DNA of 64,000 nt from Chitinophaga jiangningensis (GTDB lineage: Bacteria > Bacteroidota > Bacteroidia > Chitinophagales > Chitinophagaceae): NCBI RefSeq assembly GCF_900142605.1, contig NZ_FRBL01000002.1:310001-374000 (forward strand), written 5' to 3'. Numbering within the stretch: the first letter of the stretch is position 1; each line of letters begins with the position of its first letter. A program made the translations under genes and the position numbers. Below are positions 1 to 9,671 of the stretch, in pieces. The notes under the pieces were generated by a model that ran no database searches, was not told the DNA's origin, and worked only from the letters and a program-made list of their open reading frames with translations.

Positions 1-28
1 TACCTGGTCCGTACTTCCTGTTAAATTC

Positions 29-1441
29 TTATTTCCAGCCTCCGCCAAGGGAACGGTAAAGGTCCACCATGGCCGAGAGGCGCTCTCTGTCAATATTAGC
101 CTGGTTCAACTCCGACTCCAGGGCCTTGCTCTGTGCCGTGATTACCTCCAGGTAGTTAGCCATACCGCTGCGGAACAACAGCTGCGCCTGCTGTATCGCC
201 AGCTGGGTAGTGCTCACCTGGCGGGCTACAATCTCCTGGCGGGTTTTGAGCTTATCCAGCTTCACCAGCGCATCGCTTACCTCACCAATCGCATTCAGGG
301 CCGACTGCCGGAATTCCAGCACCGCCTGCTCCCTATTAATGCGAGCCACCTCTAATTGCGTTTTTAACGCCCTTTTCTGGAAGATCGGCTGAGCAAGACT
401 ACCAGCCACTGTCCCGAACAAGGATGCCGGCATAGTGAACCAATTGCTCGCTTTAAAGCTGTTCAATCCTCCGCTGGCAGTAATATTCAGTGATGGATAC
501 ATGCTGGCCTGGGCCACGCCTACCTTCGCATTAGCTGCCACCAGGCCCATTTCGCTGGCACGTACATCCGGGCGGCGACTGATCATCTCCGCAGGAATGC
601 CAGCCGGTAATGCCGCAGGAACACTGAAATCACGCAACCTGCTGCTGCGGGATACCTCTCCTGGCAACTCACCGGTAAGTATACGTAAAGCGTTTTCCTG
701 GATAGTGATGCCCTGCTCCAGCGCCGGCACCAGTAACTCCGCCGTTTGCTGCTGCGAAATCGCCTGCTGTATAGCCAGCTCCGTTACTTCGCCGGCAGCT
801 TTCTGCAAGCGGATCACCTTCACGATCGTATCCGTCAACGCCACATTCTTACGGGCAATGTCCAGCTGCTGGTCCAGCATCAGCAAATTAAAATAACTGT
901 TCGCTACCGCTGCTACCACACTAGTTTGCACCGCATGTGCACCTTCGTATGATTGTAAATAGGAAGCTAAGGCCGCTTCTTTCTGACGACGGATTTTTCC
1001 CCATACATCTATCTCCCACGACATGCTGATACCAACATTATAGTCTTCGATATGATCACCCATGCCAAACTGGCTCATGTTCATACCGTTCAAACTATTT
1101 TTGGATGGGAAATTAGTAGCCGCACTCACCTGACCATTAAAGGAAGGCAACCAGCCTACTTTCACCTGCTTCAGGTACTCCTGGGCCGCGTCTACCCTTT
1201 TCACTGCAATCTGCAGGTCCAGGTTGCCGCTCACCGCTTTGTCGATCAGCTGTTGTAAGGTAGGATCAGTAAAAAACTTTTTCCATTCCATCCCGGCAAT
1301 ACTGCTGTCGGAAGGTGCTGCGCCATTAAACTGCGCAGGCAGCGGCATGGGAGGCCGCTCGTAATTGCGACCCACCCTACATGCTGCTAAACCTACAACT
1401 ATAGACAACAGAATTAAAAATGAGCTATAACTTGTTTTCAT
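29..1441 (-). CDS. RND efflux outer-membrane factor lipoprotein (NodT/OprM family)
   Basis: Outer-membrane channel of a tripartite RND exporter, 470 residues. The N-terminus carries a lipoprotein signal ending LAAC (Cys21), followed by GRNYERPPMPLP, typical of the NodT family that joins pump and adaptor to the outer membrane. Two repeated coiled-coil/beta-barrel halves are visible; the second contains ISRRPDVRASEMGL, the family's conserved RPDVR motif. It is the last gene of the adaptor-pump-channel order on the minus strand, 41 bases after the pump gene, so it is very probably co-transcribed. Length is normal for the family. The start is an ATG directly before the signal peptide. The substrate cannot be read from the sequence. 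Confidence 0.95.
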   Translation of the reverse strand: MKTSYSSFLILLSIVVGLAACRVGRNYERPPMPLPAQFNGAAPSDSSIAGMEWKKFFTDPTLQQLIDKAVSGNLDLQIAVKRVDAAQEYLKQVKVGWLPSFNGQVSAATNFPSKNSLNGMNMSQFGMGDHIEDYNVGISMSWEIDVWGKIRRQKEAALASYLQSYEGAHAVQTSVVAAVANSYFNLLMLDQQLDIARKNVALTDTIVKVIRLQKAAGEVTELAIQQAISQQQTAELLVPALEQGITIQENALRILTGELPGEVSRSSRLRDFSVPAALPAGIPAEMISRRPDVRASEMGLVAANAKVGVAQASMYPSLNITASGGLNSFKASNWFTMPASLFGTVAGSLAQPIFQKRALKTQLEVARINREQAVLEFRQSALNAIGEVSDALVKLDKLKTRQEIVARQVSTTQLAIQQAQLLFRSGMANYLEVITAQSKALESELNQANIDRERLSAMVDLYRSLGGGWK

Positions 1442-1482
1442 TTGTCTTTTTTCTGATTCTGATAATAGATAACGCTGATATT

Positions 1483-4400
1483 TTAATGTATCAGCTTTGC
1501 CTCAGGTGCTGCTTCCACTTCCGCTATCGGCTTACGGCTGATTTTCTCTTGCAGGAACTGGAAAATTACAAACAGCACAGGTATAATAAATACCCCGAGG
1601 ACCACTCCGGTAAACATACCTCCTACTGTACTCCAGCCTATTGAATGATTGCCTTTGGCAGATGCGCCTTGTGTAAAAATTAATGGCAACATACCAACAA
1701 TAAAGGCAAATGATGTCATCAATATTGGACGAAGACGAAGCTGTGCTGCTTCCAAAGCTGCCTGAACAAGCTTATAGCCCGCCCTTCTCCGTTGTATCGC
1801 AAACTCCACAATCAGGATCGCATTTTTAGCCAATAATCCTATCAACATGATCATACCAATTTGTACGTAGATATTTCCCTCTATACCCTTAAAGCCAATG
1901 AAACTATATACACCCAATATACCCGTAGGTACCGTTAAGATTACTGCCAGTGGCAGAATATAGCTTTCATACTGTGCAGCCAGCAGGAAGAATACAAACA
2001 ATACACTCAATAAAAACACGAACGCAGTTTGGTTCCCTGCTCTTATCTCTTCCCTCGTAATACCCGTAAACTCATAGGCATATCCTTGTGGCAATGTCTT
2101 TTTCGATACTTCTTCAATGGCTTTAATTACATCACCGGTACTATAACCTGGTTTGGGTGTAGCATTGATGGTAACAGCACTATACAGATTGTTTCGTGTT
2201 ACTGTTTCCGGGCCATATACGCGTGTGAATTTGGCCACTGTATTTACCGGCACCATCGTACCCAGGTTGTTCTTTACATAAATAGCATCCAACGAACTTT
2301 TATCCATCCGGTATGAAACATCGGCCTGCGCCATAACGCGGCTATACTTCCCGAAACGGTTAAAGTCCGAAACGAAACTACTACCATAATACGTTTGCAG
2401 CGTATTCAACAAATCACCAACAGATACACCCAGTTGTTTCACTTTTACTTCATCTATATCAATGGTGTATTGTGGGTTACCCGTATTAAAAGTAGTAAAT
2501 GCACTCGCCACTTCCGGCCGCTGACTTAACGCACCAACAAACCCCCATGCGGTTCCTGCCAATTTCTCCAGCGATCCGTTTGTTCTGTCCTGCAGCATCA
2601 TTTCTACCCCGCTCACATTACCGAAACCCTGTATGGTTGGAAAACCAACAAAAAAAGTCAAGGCATCATGTACTTGCGTCGATTTGCCTAACAAACCACC
2701 TGCAATGGCAGTAGGGTCTTTTACAACACCTCTCTCCTTACGATCTTTTAACCTTACGAATATCGCAGCATTAGGAGAAGCGTTCGCATTTGTTACGAAG
2801 TTCATCCCATTGGCAGCCCATACATCGCTCACACCCTCATCGTGCATCACAATTTTACTAATCTGGTTCGTTGCATTCTCCGTTCTGCTAAGTGAACTAC
2901 CGGGAGGTGTTTGGGTAATACCTACTACAAATCCCTGATCCTCATCTGGAATAAACCCGGTAGGTGTAGTTTTGATCAGCCAAAAGGTAGCAACCACCAC
3001 AAGCAACAATCCGGTAATGGCCACCCATCTGTTCTTCAGCAGGAATTTGATGCTCCGTATATATCTTGCCGTCATGGCATCAAAAGCGGTATTAAACGCA
3101 TCGAAGAAACGGGCACCAAAACCTTTTTTGTGTCCACCTTCGCCTATATGCTGATTCTTTAAGAACAAAGCACACAACGCCGGACTTAACGTTAACGCGT
3201 TCACTGCAGAAATAACGATAGCAATGGCCAGTGTAAAAGCAAATTGTTTATAGAATACGCCTGCAGGACCTTGTACAAAGCTCACTGGCACAAACACTGC
3301 CGCCATTACCAATGTGATGGAAACAATCGCACCGGATATCTCACTCATCGTTTTAAGGGTGGCCTCTCTTGCCGGTAAATGCTCACGTTCCATCGTTGAG
3401 TGTACAGCCTCTACCACCACAATGGCATCATCCACCACAATACCAATAGCCAGTACCAAAGCGAACAATGTAAGCAGGTTAATGCTGAAGCCGAATAATT
3501 GTAAGAAGAAGAAGGTACCTATAATCGAAACAGGAACAGCAATTACCGGGATCAATGTAGAGCGCAGATCTTGCAGGAAAACAAAAACTACGATGGCCAC
3601 AAGGATGAACGCAATGATCAGTGTTTCTTTTACCTGGTCGATAGATGCATCCAAAAACTCCTTCGAGTTGTACATTATCTTAAATTTCATACCATCCGGT
3701 AACGCCTTGTCAAATTCCCCAATCTGTCGTTCCAGTTCGGTAAGAATTTCATTGGCATTGGAACCCGGTGTCTGCACAATACCAAAACCAGTAGCCGGTT
3801 TGCCATCAAGCAAATTCGAGGCAGTATAGGTATAGCCACCTAGTTCCACCCTGGCCAAATCTTTAAGGCGAAGAACAGAACCATCGTTCTTTGCCTTAAT
3901 CACCATATTTTCATACTCTTCCGGCTTATTTAATTTTCCCTTGTATTTAATAATATACTCGAAAGATTCTTTACTACTTTGTCCCAAACGCCCTGGTGCA
4001 GCTTCTACGTTCTGATCCTTGATCGCATTCATCACTTCTGTGGTAGAAAGATTATTAGCGACAAGCCTGTCGGGTTTCAACCAGATACGCATCGAATAAT
4101 CTTTTGAACCAAATGGCTGCACCTGTGCCACCCCTGGTATACGCTGTAACTGAGGGATGATATTAATTCTTGCATAGTTATTTAAGAACAGTTCATTATA
4201 CTTAACGCTGTCCTCACTATATATCGCCACAAACATCAGGAAGCTGCTCTGCACTTTCTGTGTAGAAAGCCCAGCTTGTAATACTTCGGGAGGTAGCTGG
4301 CTGTTAGCTTTTGATACGCGGTTTTGTACGTTTACCGCCGCAATATCAGGATCTGTTCCCTGTTTAAAATAAACTGTTAAGACGTAGCTACCATCATTGT

Positions 4401-4647
4401 TGGAATTGGACGTCATATACGTCATGTTCTCCACACCATTTACCGATTCTTCTATCGGGGTAGCAACTGTACGGGCTATCACCTCCCCGTTGGCACCGGG
4501 GTAATTGGCTATCACCTGTACGGATGGCGGCGCAATCTCAGGAAATAAAGCCGTAGGCAGGGAGTATAAAGACAACGCTCCCAGTATAACCAATATGATA
4601 GAAATAACCGTAGATAATACCGGCCTTTCAATAAATCGTTTTAACAT
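1483..4647 (-). CDS. RND multidrug efflux pump, HAE1 family (AcrB/MexB-like)
   Basis: Inner-membrane proton/drug antiporter, 1054 residues from the ATG at 4647; a TTG three codons upstream is less likely because family members begin close to MLKRFIERPVLS. It has the standard layout of two six-helix membrane halves, each followed by a large periplasmic porter/docking loop. TM4 carries GIVVDDAIVVVE, with the paired aspartates of the proton relay, and TM10 carries GLLAKNAILIVEFA with the partner lysine. The R-P-V-L-S N-terminal motif and length match HAE1 pumps. It sits between adaptor and outer-membrane factor genes on the same strand, completing an efflux operon. Likely exports amphiphilic toxic compounds; the specific substrate is unknown. 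Confidence 0.97.
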   Translation of the reverse strand: MLKRFIERPVLSTVISIILVILGALSLYSLPTALFPEIAPPSVQVIANYPGANGEVIARTVATPIEESVNGVENMTYMTSNSNNDGSYVLTVYFKQGTDPDIAAVNVQNRVSKANSQLPPEVLQAGLSTQKVQSSFLMFVAIYSEDSVKYNELFLNNYARINIIPQLQRIPGVAQVQPFGSKDYSMRIWLKPDRLVANNLSTTEVMNAIKDQNVEAAPGRLGQSSKESFEYIIKYKGKLNKPEEYENMVIKAKNDGSVLRLKDLARVELGGYTYTASNLLDGKPATGFGIVQTPGSNANEILTELERQIGEFDKALPDGMKFKIMYNSKEFLDASIDQVKETLIIAFILVAIVVFVFLQDLRSTLIPVIAVPVSIIGTFFFLQLFGFSINLLTLFALVLAIGIVVDDAIVVVEAVHSTMEREHLPAREATLKTMSEISGAIVSITLVMAAVFVPVSFVQGPAGVFYKQFAFTLAIAIVISAVNALTLSPALCALFLKNQHIGEGGHKKGFGARFFDAFNTAFDAMTARYIRSIKFLLKNRWVAITGLLLVVVATFWLIKTTPTGFIPDEDQGFVVGITQTPPGSSLSRTENATNQISKIVMHDEGVSDVWAANGMNFVTNANASPNAAIFVRLKDRKERGVVKDPTAIAGGLLGKSTQVHDALTFFVGFPTIQGFGNVSGVEMMLQDRTNGSLEKLAGTAWGFVGALSQRPEVASAFTTFNTGNPQYTIDIDEVKVKQLGVSVGDLLNTLQTYYGSSFVSDFNRFGKYSRVMAQADVSYRMDKSSLDAIYVKNNLGTMVPVNTVAKFTRVYGPETVTRNNLYSAVTINATPKPGYSTGDVIKAIEEVSKKTLPQGYAYEFTGITREEIRAGNQTAFVFLLSVLFVFFLLAAQYESYILPLAVILTVPTGILGVYSFIGFKGIEGNIYVQIGMIMLIGLLAKNAILIVEFAIQRRRAGYKLVQAALEAAQLRLRPILMTSFAFIVGMLPLIFTQGASAKGNHSIGWSTVGGMFTGVVLGVFIIPVLFVIFQFLQEKISRKPIAEVEAAPEAKLIH

Positions 4648-4782
4648 AAATAACAATTATGGGTTGCGGTATTTCCGCACGAACACAGGCAGCCATGTGT
4701 GTAACAACACTGCCTGCGTCACAATTTGAATAATGTTTTGTGTAAGCATTCCTGACACGGCGCGCTTTCACGTTTAATTCTT

Positions 4783-5976
4783 CTAAAGCAGCGGCTTTGC
4801 TTTCAACAAACTATCTATAGATACCATCTGTGGCTGAATAACAACACCATCTTTTAAACCACCCATCATCATGGTAGATTGAGAAGATAATACAATCTTA
4901 TCCCCCGGCTTTACGCCATCCGTCACCAAATAATAATTAGACGTTTTGCCGGAAATGGTAAGTGGTTTTGTAACGATTTTATTACTATCGGCCACGGTAT
5001 AAACGAATACTTTGTCCTGCAATTCAAACGTGGCCTCCTGAGGAATTACCAATGCAGCAGCATGTAACGTAGGTACTCTCACTTTACCGGTACTTCCACT
5101 TCTAAGTATTCCCTGTGCATTAGGAAAGCTGGCACGTAAACTAATTGCACCAATAGTTTTGTCAAACTGCCCTTCCACTGTTTCAACTTTTCCTTTTTCA
5201 GGATAAACACTACCATCTGCCAGGATTAATTCTACCTCTGGCATTCCTTTTACTTTTTCAGCAACACTATTACCTGGATATTTTTCCTTGAATTTGAGGA
5301 AATCGGTTTCACTTAAAGAAAAGTAAACACGCATGTCCTTTACTTCAGAAATAGTAGTCAATGCGCCTGCCATTCCTCGGCTAATAAGGCTTCCTGTTTT
5401 AAAGGGAATACTACCTACATAACCATCGCTGGGTGCAGTAATATTGGTGAACCCAAGATTGATACGGGCAGCTTCTACCTGAGCCTGGGCCTGGGCAACA
5501 TTTGCTTTCGCTGAATTGTAACTTGCTTCTGCCGATTTTACTTGAACATCTGATACCACATTATTACTAAGTAGCGGTTTCAATTTATCAACGTTGATTT
5601 TTGCATTCTCTAATGCCGCTGTTGCAGCTTGTAAATTTGCAGTGGCATTGTTGAGTTGCTCTGCATATGGCCTTCTGTCGATTGTGAAAAGTGTTTGACC
5701 TTTTCTAACGTAATCGCCTTCATCTATTGAAATATTCGTCAGATAACCGTCTACCTGCGGTCTTATTTCCACATCACGGGTTCCTTCTACCGAAGCAGAA
5801 AAATCCTGAAACGTTGTAGTAGGTAATGTAACGGCTTTAATTACAGGTAATGCCGCTGGTGGCGGTGCATCTGTTTTTGCCTGTGAAGTACCACAACCAT
5901 ACATGGCAGATAGAATAACAGCACTATAAAGTAAGCCTGATGGCAGTTTTGCAAAGATTGATCTCAATGAATTCAT
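4783..5976 (-). CDS. RND efflux periplasmic adaptor (AcrA/MexE family)
   Basis: Membrane-fusion protein linking pump and outer-membrane channel, about 397 residues. I place the start at the ATG at 5976 (MNSLRSIFAKLPSG), which gives a lipoprotein signal ending in SAMYGC; a longer frame reaches 6009. Visible parts: the lipoyl-like half motif around VDGYLTNISIDEGDYVRKGQ, an alpha-helical hairpin rich in Ala/Asn/Lys, the second lipoyl half ITAPSDGYVGSIPFKTG, and the beta-barrel and membrane-proximal domains. First gene of the efflux operon; the pump gene follows after 135 bases. Confidence 0.95.
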   Translation of the reverse strand: MNSLRSIFAKLPSGLLYSAVILSAMYGCGTSQAKTDAPPPAALPVIKAVTLPTTTFQDFSASVEGTRDVEIRPQVDGYLTNISIDEGDYVRKGQTLFTIDRRPYAEQLNNATANLQAATAALENAKINVDKLKPLLSNNVVSDVQVKSAEASYNSAKANVAQAQAQVEAARINLGFTNITAPSDGYVGSIPFKTGSLISRGMAGALTTISEVKDMRVYFSLSETDFLKFKEKYPGNSVAEKVKGMPEVELILADGSVYPEKGKVETVEGQFDKTIGAISLRASFPNAQGILRSGSTGKVRVPTLHAAALVIPQEATFELQDKVFVYTVADSNKIVTKPLTISGKTSNYYLVTDGVKPGDKIVLSSQSTMMMGGLKDGVVIQPQMVSIDSLLKAKPLL

Positions 5977-6387
5977 ACGTTGTTCTTTTTTAGGTTGCGA
6001 CAATAACATCCCCTATGCGAACGCAGACAACTCTTCTGGTTTCGCAAAAGCTAGTTCTATGACAGCAATCGGGCGTGAGGATACAGGTAACATATTGCAT
6101 AGCAGTGTATCCGGGCATGCATAACGGTTTACGGGCGGGTGTTATGCATCCACGAAGCTCACTGTGCATTCGTATAAATAAACAGCAATGTTATACGATT
6201 ACATGCAACAATATGTTACTCCTGTAAATGAAATAATTAATTAAGCAATTCTGAAGGTTGCGGTTAATCTCTAATCGCTAATTTCCATGGCTTTCAAATT
6301 TAGAATGACGTACGGGCAGCGTCATTATATTATTCACGATGCAAAAATAGATAAATATCTTTTTGATCGATTTAAATTTTTGCGGGT
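5977..6387. promoter_or_regulatory. Upstream region of the efflux operon with two inverted repeats
   Basis: A 411-base gene-free stretch between the efflux operon and the AraC-type regulator. It holds a 9-base inverted repeat (ATGCATAAC at 6117-6125, GTTATGCAT at 6141-6149) and a 7-base one (AATGACG at 6304-6310, CGTCATT at 6320-6326). On the minus strand two sequences fit the Bacteroidota -7 box TAnnTTTG: positions 6302-6295 and 6349-6342. The second inverted repeat lies directly upstream of the first box, where a regulator would act. No good -33 TTG is visible, and the long leader to the adaptor start makes the promoter choice uncertain. No open frame or RNA gene is evident. Confidence 0.4.
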
Positions 6388-7272
6388 TTAATTGTACTTT
6401 TCACGGCTTTCTCGTTGAAATGCCGCCGGAGTTTGTCCGGTATGCTTCTTAAAAAAGCGGTTGAAGTAGGCGTCATCTTCAAAATTCAGGTGGGATGCAA
6501 TCTGCTTCACAGAGTGCTCACCCCAGTACAGCAGCCGCTTTGCTTCGAGTATACGCTTCTCATCTATCACATATTTCGCATTTCGCCCCATGAGGGACTT
6601 CACCGTATCGTTCAGATGACCAGGGGTCACAAATAACATTTCAGCATAATCTGAAACCTGCGCCTTTTCGTGGTAATGTTTATCCACCAGTACCTTGAAT
6701 TGTCGCGCCATATTATATTGTGCGCTCTCCACCCGCAACCAGATGTTGTCACGCGTAACGGGTTCGGATATACGCCCACAGGCAATAATAAAGGCATTTA
6801 GCAGGTTGCGGATAATTTCTTCCCTGCGGATTCTGTTCGATACATATTCCTTTTCGATCAGGTAAGCGTAAGAGAGCAACTCTTCCAGCTGTTCATTATT
6901 TACGGGAATTACCCCTGAACCGAAGATGCAACGCCAGCAGCTCACCACGCCCTGCAATTCTGACTGCAGAAACTCATCGGTAAAATAGATACTGATCATT
7001 TCACAGTCCTCCTCCATTTCATGGAGATGCACCTGGTCAGGCTCCATCAGCATTATTGCCGGAGCCATGACCTGGTGCTGGCGGAAGTCCACCGACTGAT
7101 GGATACTCCCCTTTACTATGATATCAATACTATATCCTGTATGACGATGAGGAATGGCAAAGTCTTTCACCATAGGCTCGCTTCCCTTCATCCTGGCGAT
7201 CAGAAACGGAAAACCATCAGTGCAGTCTTCCAGTCGATAAACAGGTATAGGCACTTTACTTGCTACTTCCAT
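6388..7272 (-). CDS. AraC-family transcriptional regulator
   Basis: 294-residue regulator. The N-terminal half is cupin-like (IPHRHTGYSIDIIVKGSIHQSVDF, then PAIMLMEPDQVHLHE), as in AraC sensor domains. The C-terminal 100 residues carry two helix-turn-helix motifs: YAEMLFVTPGHLNDTVKSLMG and the AraC signature HLNFEDDAYFNRFFKKHTGQTPAAFQ. It lies 26 bases behind the MutS2-like gene and upstream of the RND operon on the same strand, so control of the efflux operon is the simplest guess, by position only. Start is the ATG at 7272. Confidence 0.93.
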   Translation of the reverse strand: MEVASKVPIPVYRLEDCTDGFPFLIARMKGSEPMVKDFAIPHRHTGYSIDIIVKGSIHQSVDFRQHQVMAPAIMLMEPDQVHLHEMEEDCEMISIYFTDEFLQSELQGVVSCWRCIFGSGVIPVNNEQLEELLSYAYLIEKEYVSNRIRREEIIRNLLNAFIIACGRISEPVTRDNIWLRVESAQYNMARQFKVLVDKHYHEKAQVSDYAEMLFVTPGHLNDTVKSLMGRNAKYVIDEKRILEAKRLLYWGEHSVKQIASHLNFEDDAYFNRFFKKHTGQTPAAFQRESREKYN

Positions 7273-7298
7273 CTTCGGTTCATTTTATGGTAATTGAA

Positions 7299-9410
7299 TT
7301 ACTCGGATACTTTCTCTTCTACTACTACCAGATCGCTGAGTTTTACGTTGATAGGCACTTTACCTAATTGTACAATCGCGCGTTTATCGCGGATTTCAAT
7401 CAGCTTACCTACCTGCCGGTTGCTCACGATTTTCACCTGGTCGCCTACCTGGACTTGTCCGCCCACTTCCTTGAATTTATCCTGAACTTTCTTGTCAATT
7501 TTCTCGTTGATCTGTTTTTCTCTGCGTCGGAAAAGCAGTATTTCAGCGGCTTTCATCACTTTCTCCCGCTCGTCGTTTTTCTCAGCGCGCTTCCATTCCA
7601 CCACTATCTGCTTGAGCTTGCGCTCCATATCTTTCAGATATTGCAGGTCATCTTCCTTAATCTTATTTTGCAATTTAAGGAAGGTTATCTGCTGGTTTTT
7701 GCGCTCCTTGTCGGCCAGCTCTTCGTATTCGCGTTTCAGTCGCTCGTTTTCCTTGATCAGTTTATGCAGATCTTTCTTTTCGGTTTCTACTTTCTGAAGA
7801 TCCTGTTCTGCCTTGTTCAGCAGTTTATCCAGCTTAAAGTGACCTTCGTCCACCAGTTTTCTCGCCCGCGCTATCAGCGAGGGATGCAAACCAATACGTT
7901 GTGCAATGGAGAACGTATAGGAGCTGCCTGGTTTACCAATCAGCAGTTTATACAGCGGCAGGAGGGTTTCTTCGTCAAAGCCCATCGCACCGTTGATAAT
8001 ACCTTTTACCTTGTTGGCCATTACCTTAAGGTTGAGGTAGTGGGTAGTCACAATACCGAAGGCATGTTTCTTGGCCAGTTCCTCCATAATCACCTCTGCA
8101 AAGGCGCCTCCAAGGTTAGGATCGGACCCGCTTCCCAGCTCATCAATGAAAAACAGCGTTCTTCCGTTCGCGTTTTCCATGAAATATTTCATGTTTTTCA
8201 GGTGAGATGAATAGGTACTCAGCTCAAATTCCAGCGATTGGGTATCCCCGATGTGGATCATGATCTGCTTGAAAATACCCATCTGGGAGGTAGGATGAAC
8301 CGGCACCAGGAGTCCGGATTGCAGCATCAGCTGCAGGAGCCCCACCGTTTTAAGCGTCACCGTTTTACCGCCGGCATTGGGTCCGCTGATCACAAGGATG
8401 TGGTTATCCTTGTCCAGCGTAATGTTTACCGGAACGGTAGGCTTACCGTTTTTGCGGTTATACAGCAACAATAACGGGTGGTATGCCTGCACCAGGTGTA
8501 CCTGGGCATGCGGCACCAGGGCCGGGTAGTTACCGTCCATATCCAGGGCCAGCTTAGCTTTGGCGCGGATAAAGTCGTATATACCCAGTACATCATGGTA
8601 ACTGTTCAGCAATCCGCTGTAGCCGTTGAGCTTGGCGGTGAGCTGACGCAGGATGCGGTATACTTCGCGGTTTTCTTCTCTTTCGAGCGACTGCACATCA
8701 TTATTCAGCTCAATGGTTTCGTCCGGCTCCAGGAAGGTAGTTTTCCCGGTGTCTGACTCCCCGTGGATGATACCTTTTACCATGCGTTTGTTTTCCGCAT
8801 AGATGGCTACCACACGGCGACCGTTGAGGAAAGCCTCGCCCTGGTCGGCCAGGTAATTGGCTTTCTGCAGTTTCTGCATCACCCGTTCAAATGCGCGGCG
8901 CAACTCTGTACGCTTGCGGAACAGGGACATACGGATCTTTGCCAGCTCAGGGCTCGCGTTATCCTTTACCTGTCCTACTTCGTCGAGCACCTCGTCGATT
9001 AAAGCGGTGATTTTCTTCTCGTAATAGGTTTCTTTAATAACCTCGTGTAATGCAACATATTGCACCTTACGATCATGATCAAAGAAGCGGGTGATGGCAT
9101 GCATGCTTTCCGCCAGTTTACGGATCTGCAAGGCTTGTTCCCCGGTGAGTACCGCCCCCTGGATCGACAGCAGCTTCAGCTCTGTCTTCAGGTTCAGTAC
9201 AAAATCATTGGGAAAATGCTCCTGTAATAAGGTAAGTTGCTTGTATTCATGCGCCTGTTGCAAGGCGGTTTTTACATAATCTATATGCGTGTGCAGCCGG
9301 AGATCAATGGCCATCTGTTTACCCAACTCCGTCTTACAGTGCTCCGTCAGGAGCTGTTGTACTTTATCAAATTCCAACTGCATCAACGCAGATTCAGGAA
9401 AATATTTCAA
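7299..9410 (-). CDS. mutS2: MutS2-like ATPase lacking the C-terminal Smr nuclease domain
   Basis: DNA- or ribosome-acting ATPase of the MutS2 family, about 703 residues. Walker A is SGPNAGGKTVTLKT (residues 342-355), Walker B FFIDELGSGSDPNLGG, followed by the TTHY switch; then a long charged coiled coil and a KOW-like barrel (VGDQVKIVSNRQVGKLIEI). Full-length MutS2 proteins end in an Smr nuclease domain of about 80 residues; here the protein stops at VVVEEKVSE right after the barrel, so Smr is missing. The start is probably the TTG at 9410 (KYFPESALMQLEFDK resembles the family's N-terminus as I remember it); the alternative is the ATG at 9383. The frame is intact, so this looks like a natural short form. 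Confidence 0.88.
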   Translation of the reverse strand: MKYFPESALMQLEFDKVQQLLTEHCKTELGKQMAIDLRLHTHIDYVKTALQQAHEYKQLTLLQEHFPNDFVLNLKTELKLLSIQGAVLTGEQALQIRKLAESMHAITRFFDHDRKVQYVALHEVIKETYYEKKITALIDEVLDEVGQVKDNASPELAKIRMSLFRKRTELRRAFERVMQKLQKANYLADQGEAFLNGRRVVAIYAENKRMVKGIIHGESDTGKTTFLEPDETIELNNDVQSLEREENREVYRILRQLTAKLNGYSGLLNSYHDVLGIYDFIRAKAKLALDMDGNYPALVPHAQVHLVQAYHPLLLLYNRKNGKPTVPVNITLDKDNHILVISGPNAGGKTVTLKTVGLLQLMLQSGLLVPVHPTSQMGIFKQIMIHIGDTQSLEFELSTYSSHLKNMKYFMENANGRTLFFIDELGSGSDPNLGGAFAEVIMEELAKKHAFGIVTTHYLNLKVMANKVKGIINGAMGFDEETLLPLYKLLIGKPGSSYTFSIAQRIGLHPSLIARARKLVDEGHFKLDKLLNKAEQDLQKVETEKKDLHKLIKENERLKREYEELADKERKNQQITFLKLQNKIKEDDLQYLKDMERKLKQIVVEWKRAEKNDEREKVMKAAEILLFRRREKQINEKIDKKVQDKFKEVGGQVQVGDQVKIVSNRQVGKLIEIRDKRAIVQLGKVPINVKLSDLVVVEEKVSE

Positions 9411-9671
9411 TTGTAATGTGTTGTTTAATAATAAATCAGACCATCTCCTTACGTGCTGCTAACATAGGCGGTGGTCAGTAAGAAATTCATTTTACTTTTC
9501 TGTTTGCTAAGGTTAAAAACGCTGCTGCTGGGCAAAAAGAATGTTAAAGTTACTTAACTTGTCGTTCTCTTGTATCAATTTACACGTAAATAATATTTGC
9601 GCTGTAAGGTTTGGGCAATTTTTGCGTCTTACTGATAAGTGGTTTAACCAACAATTAAAAACGGTTTCATT

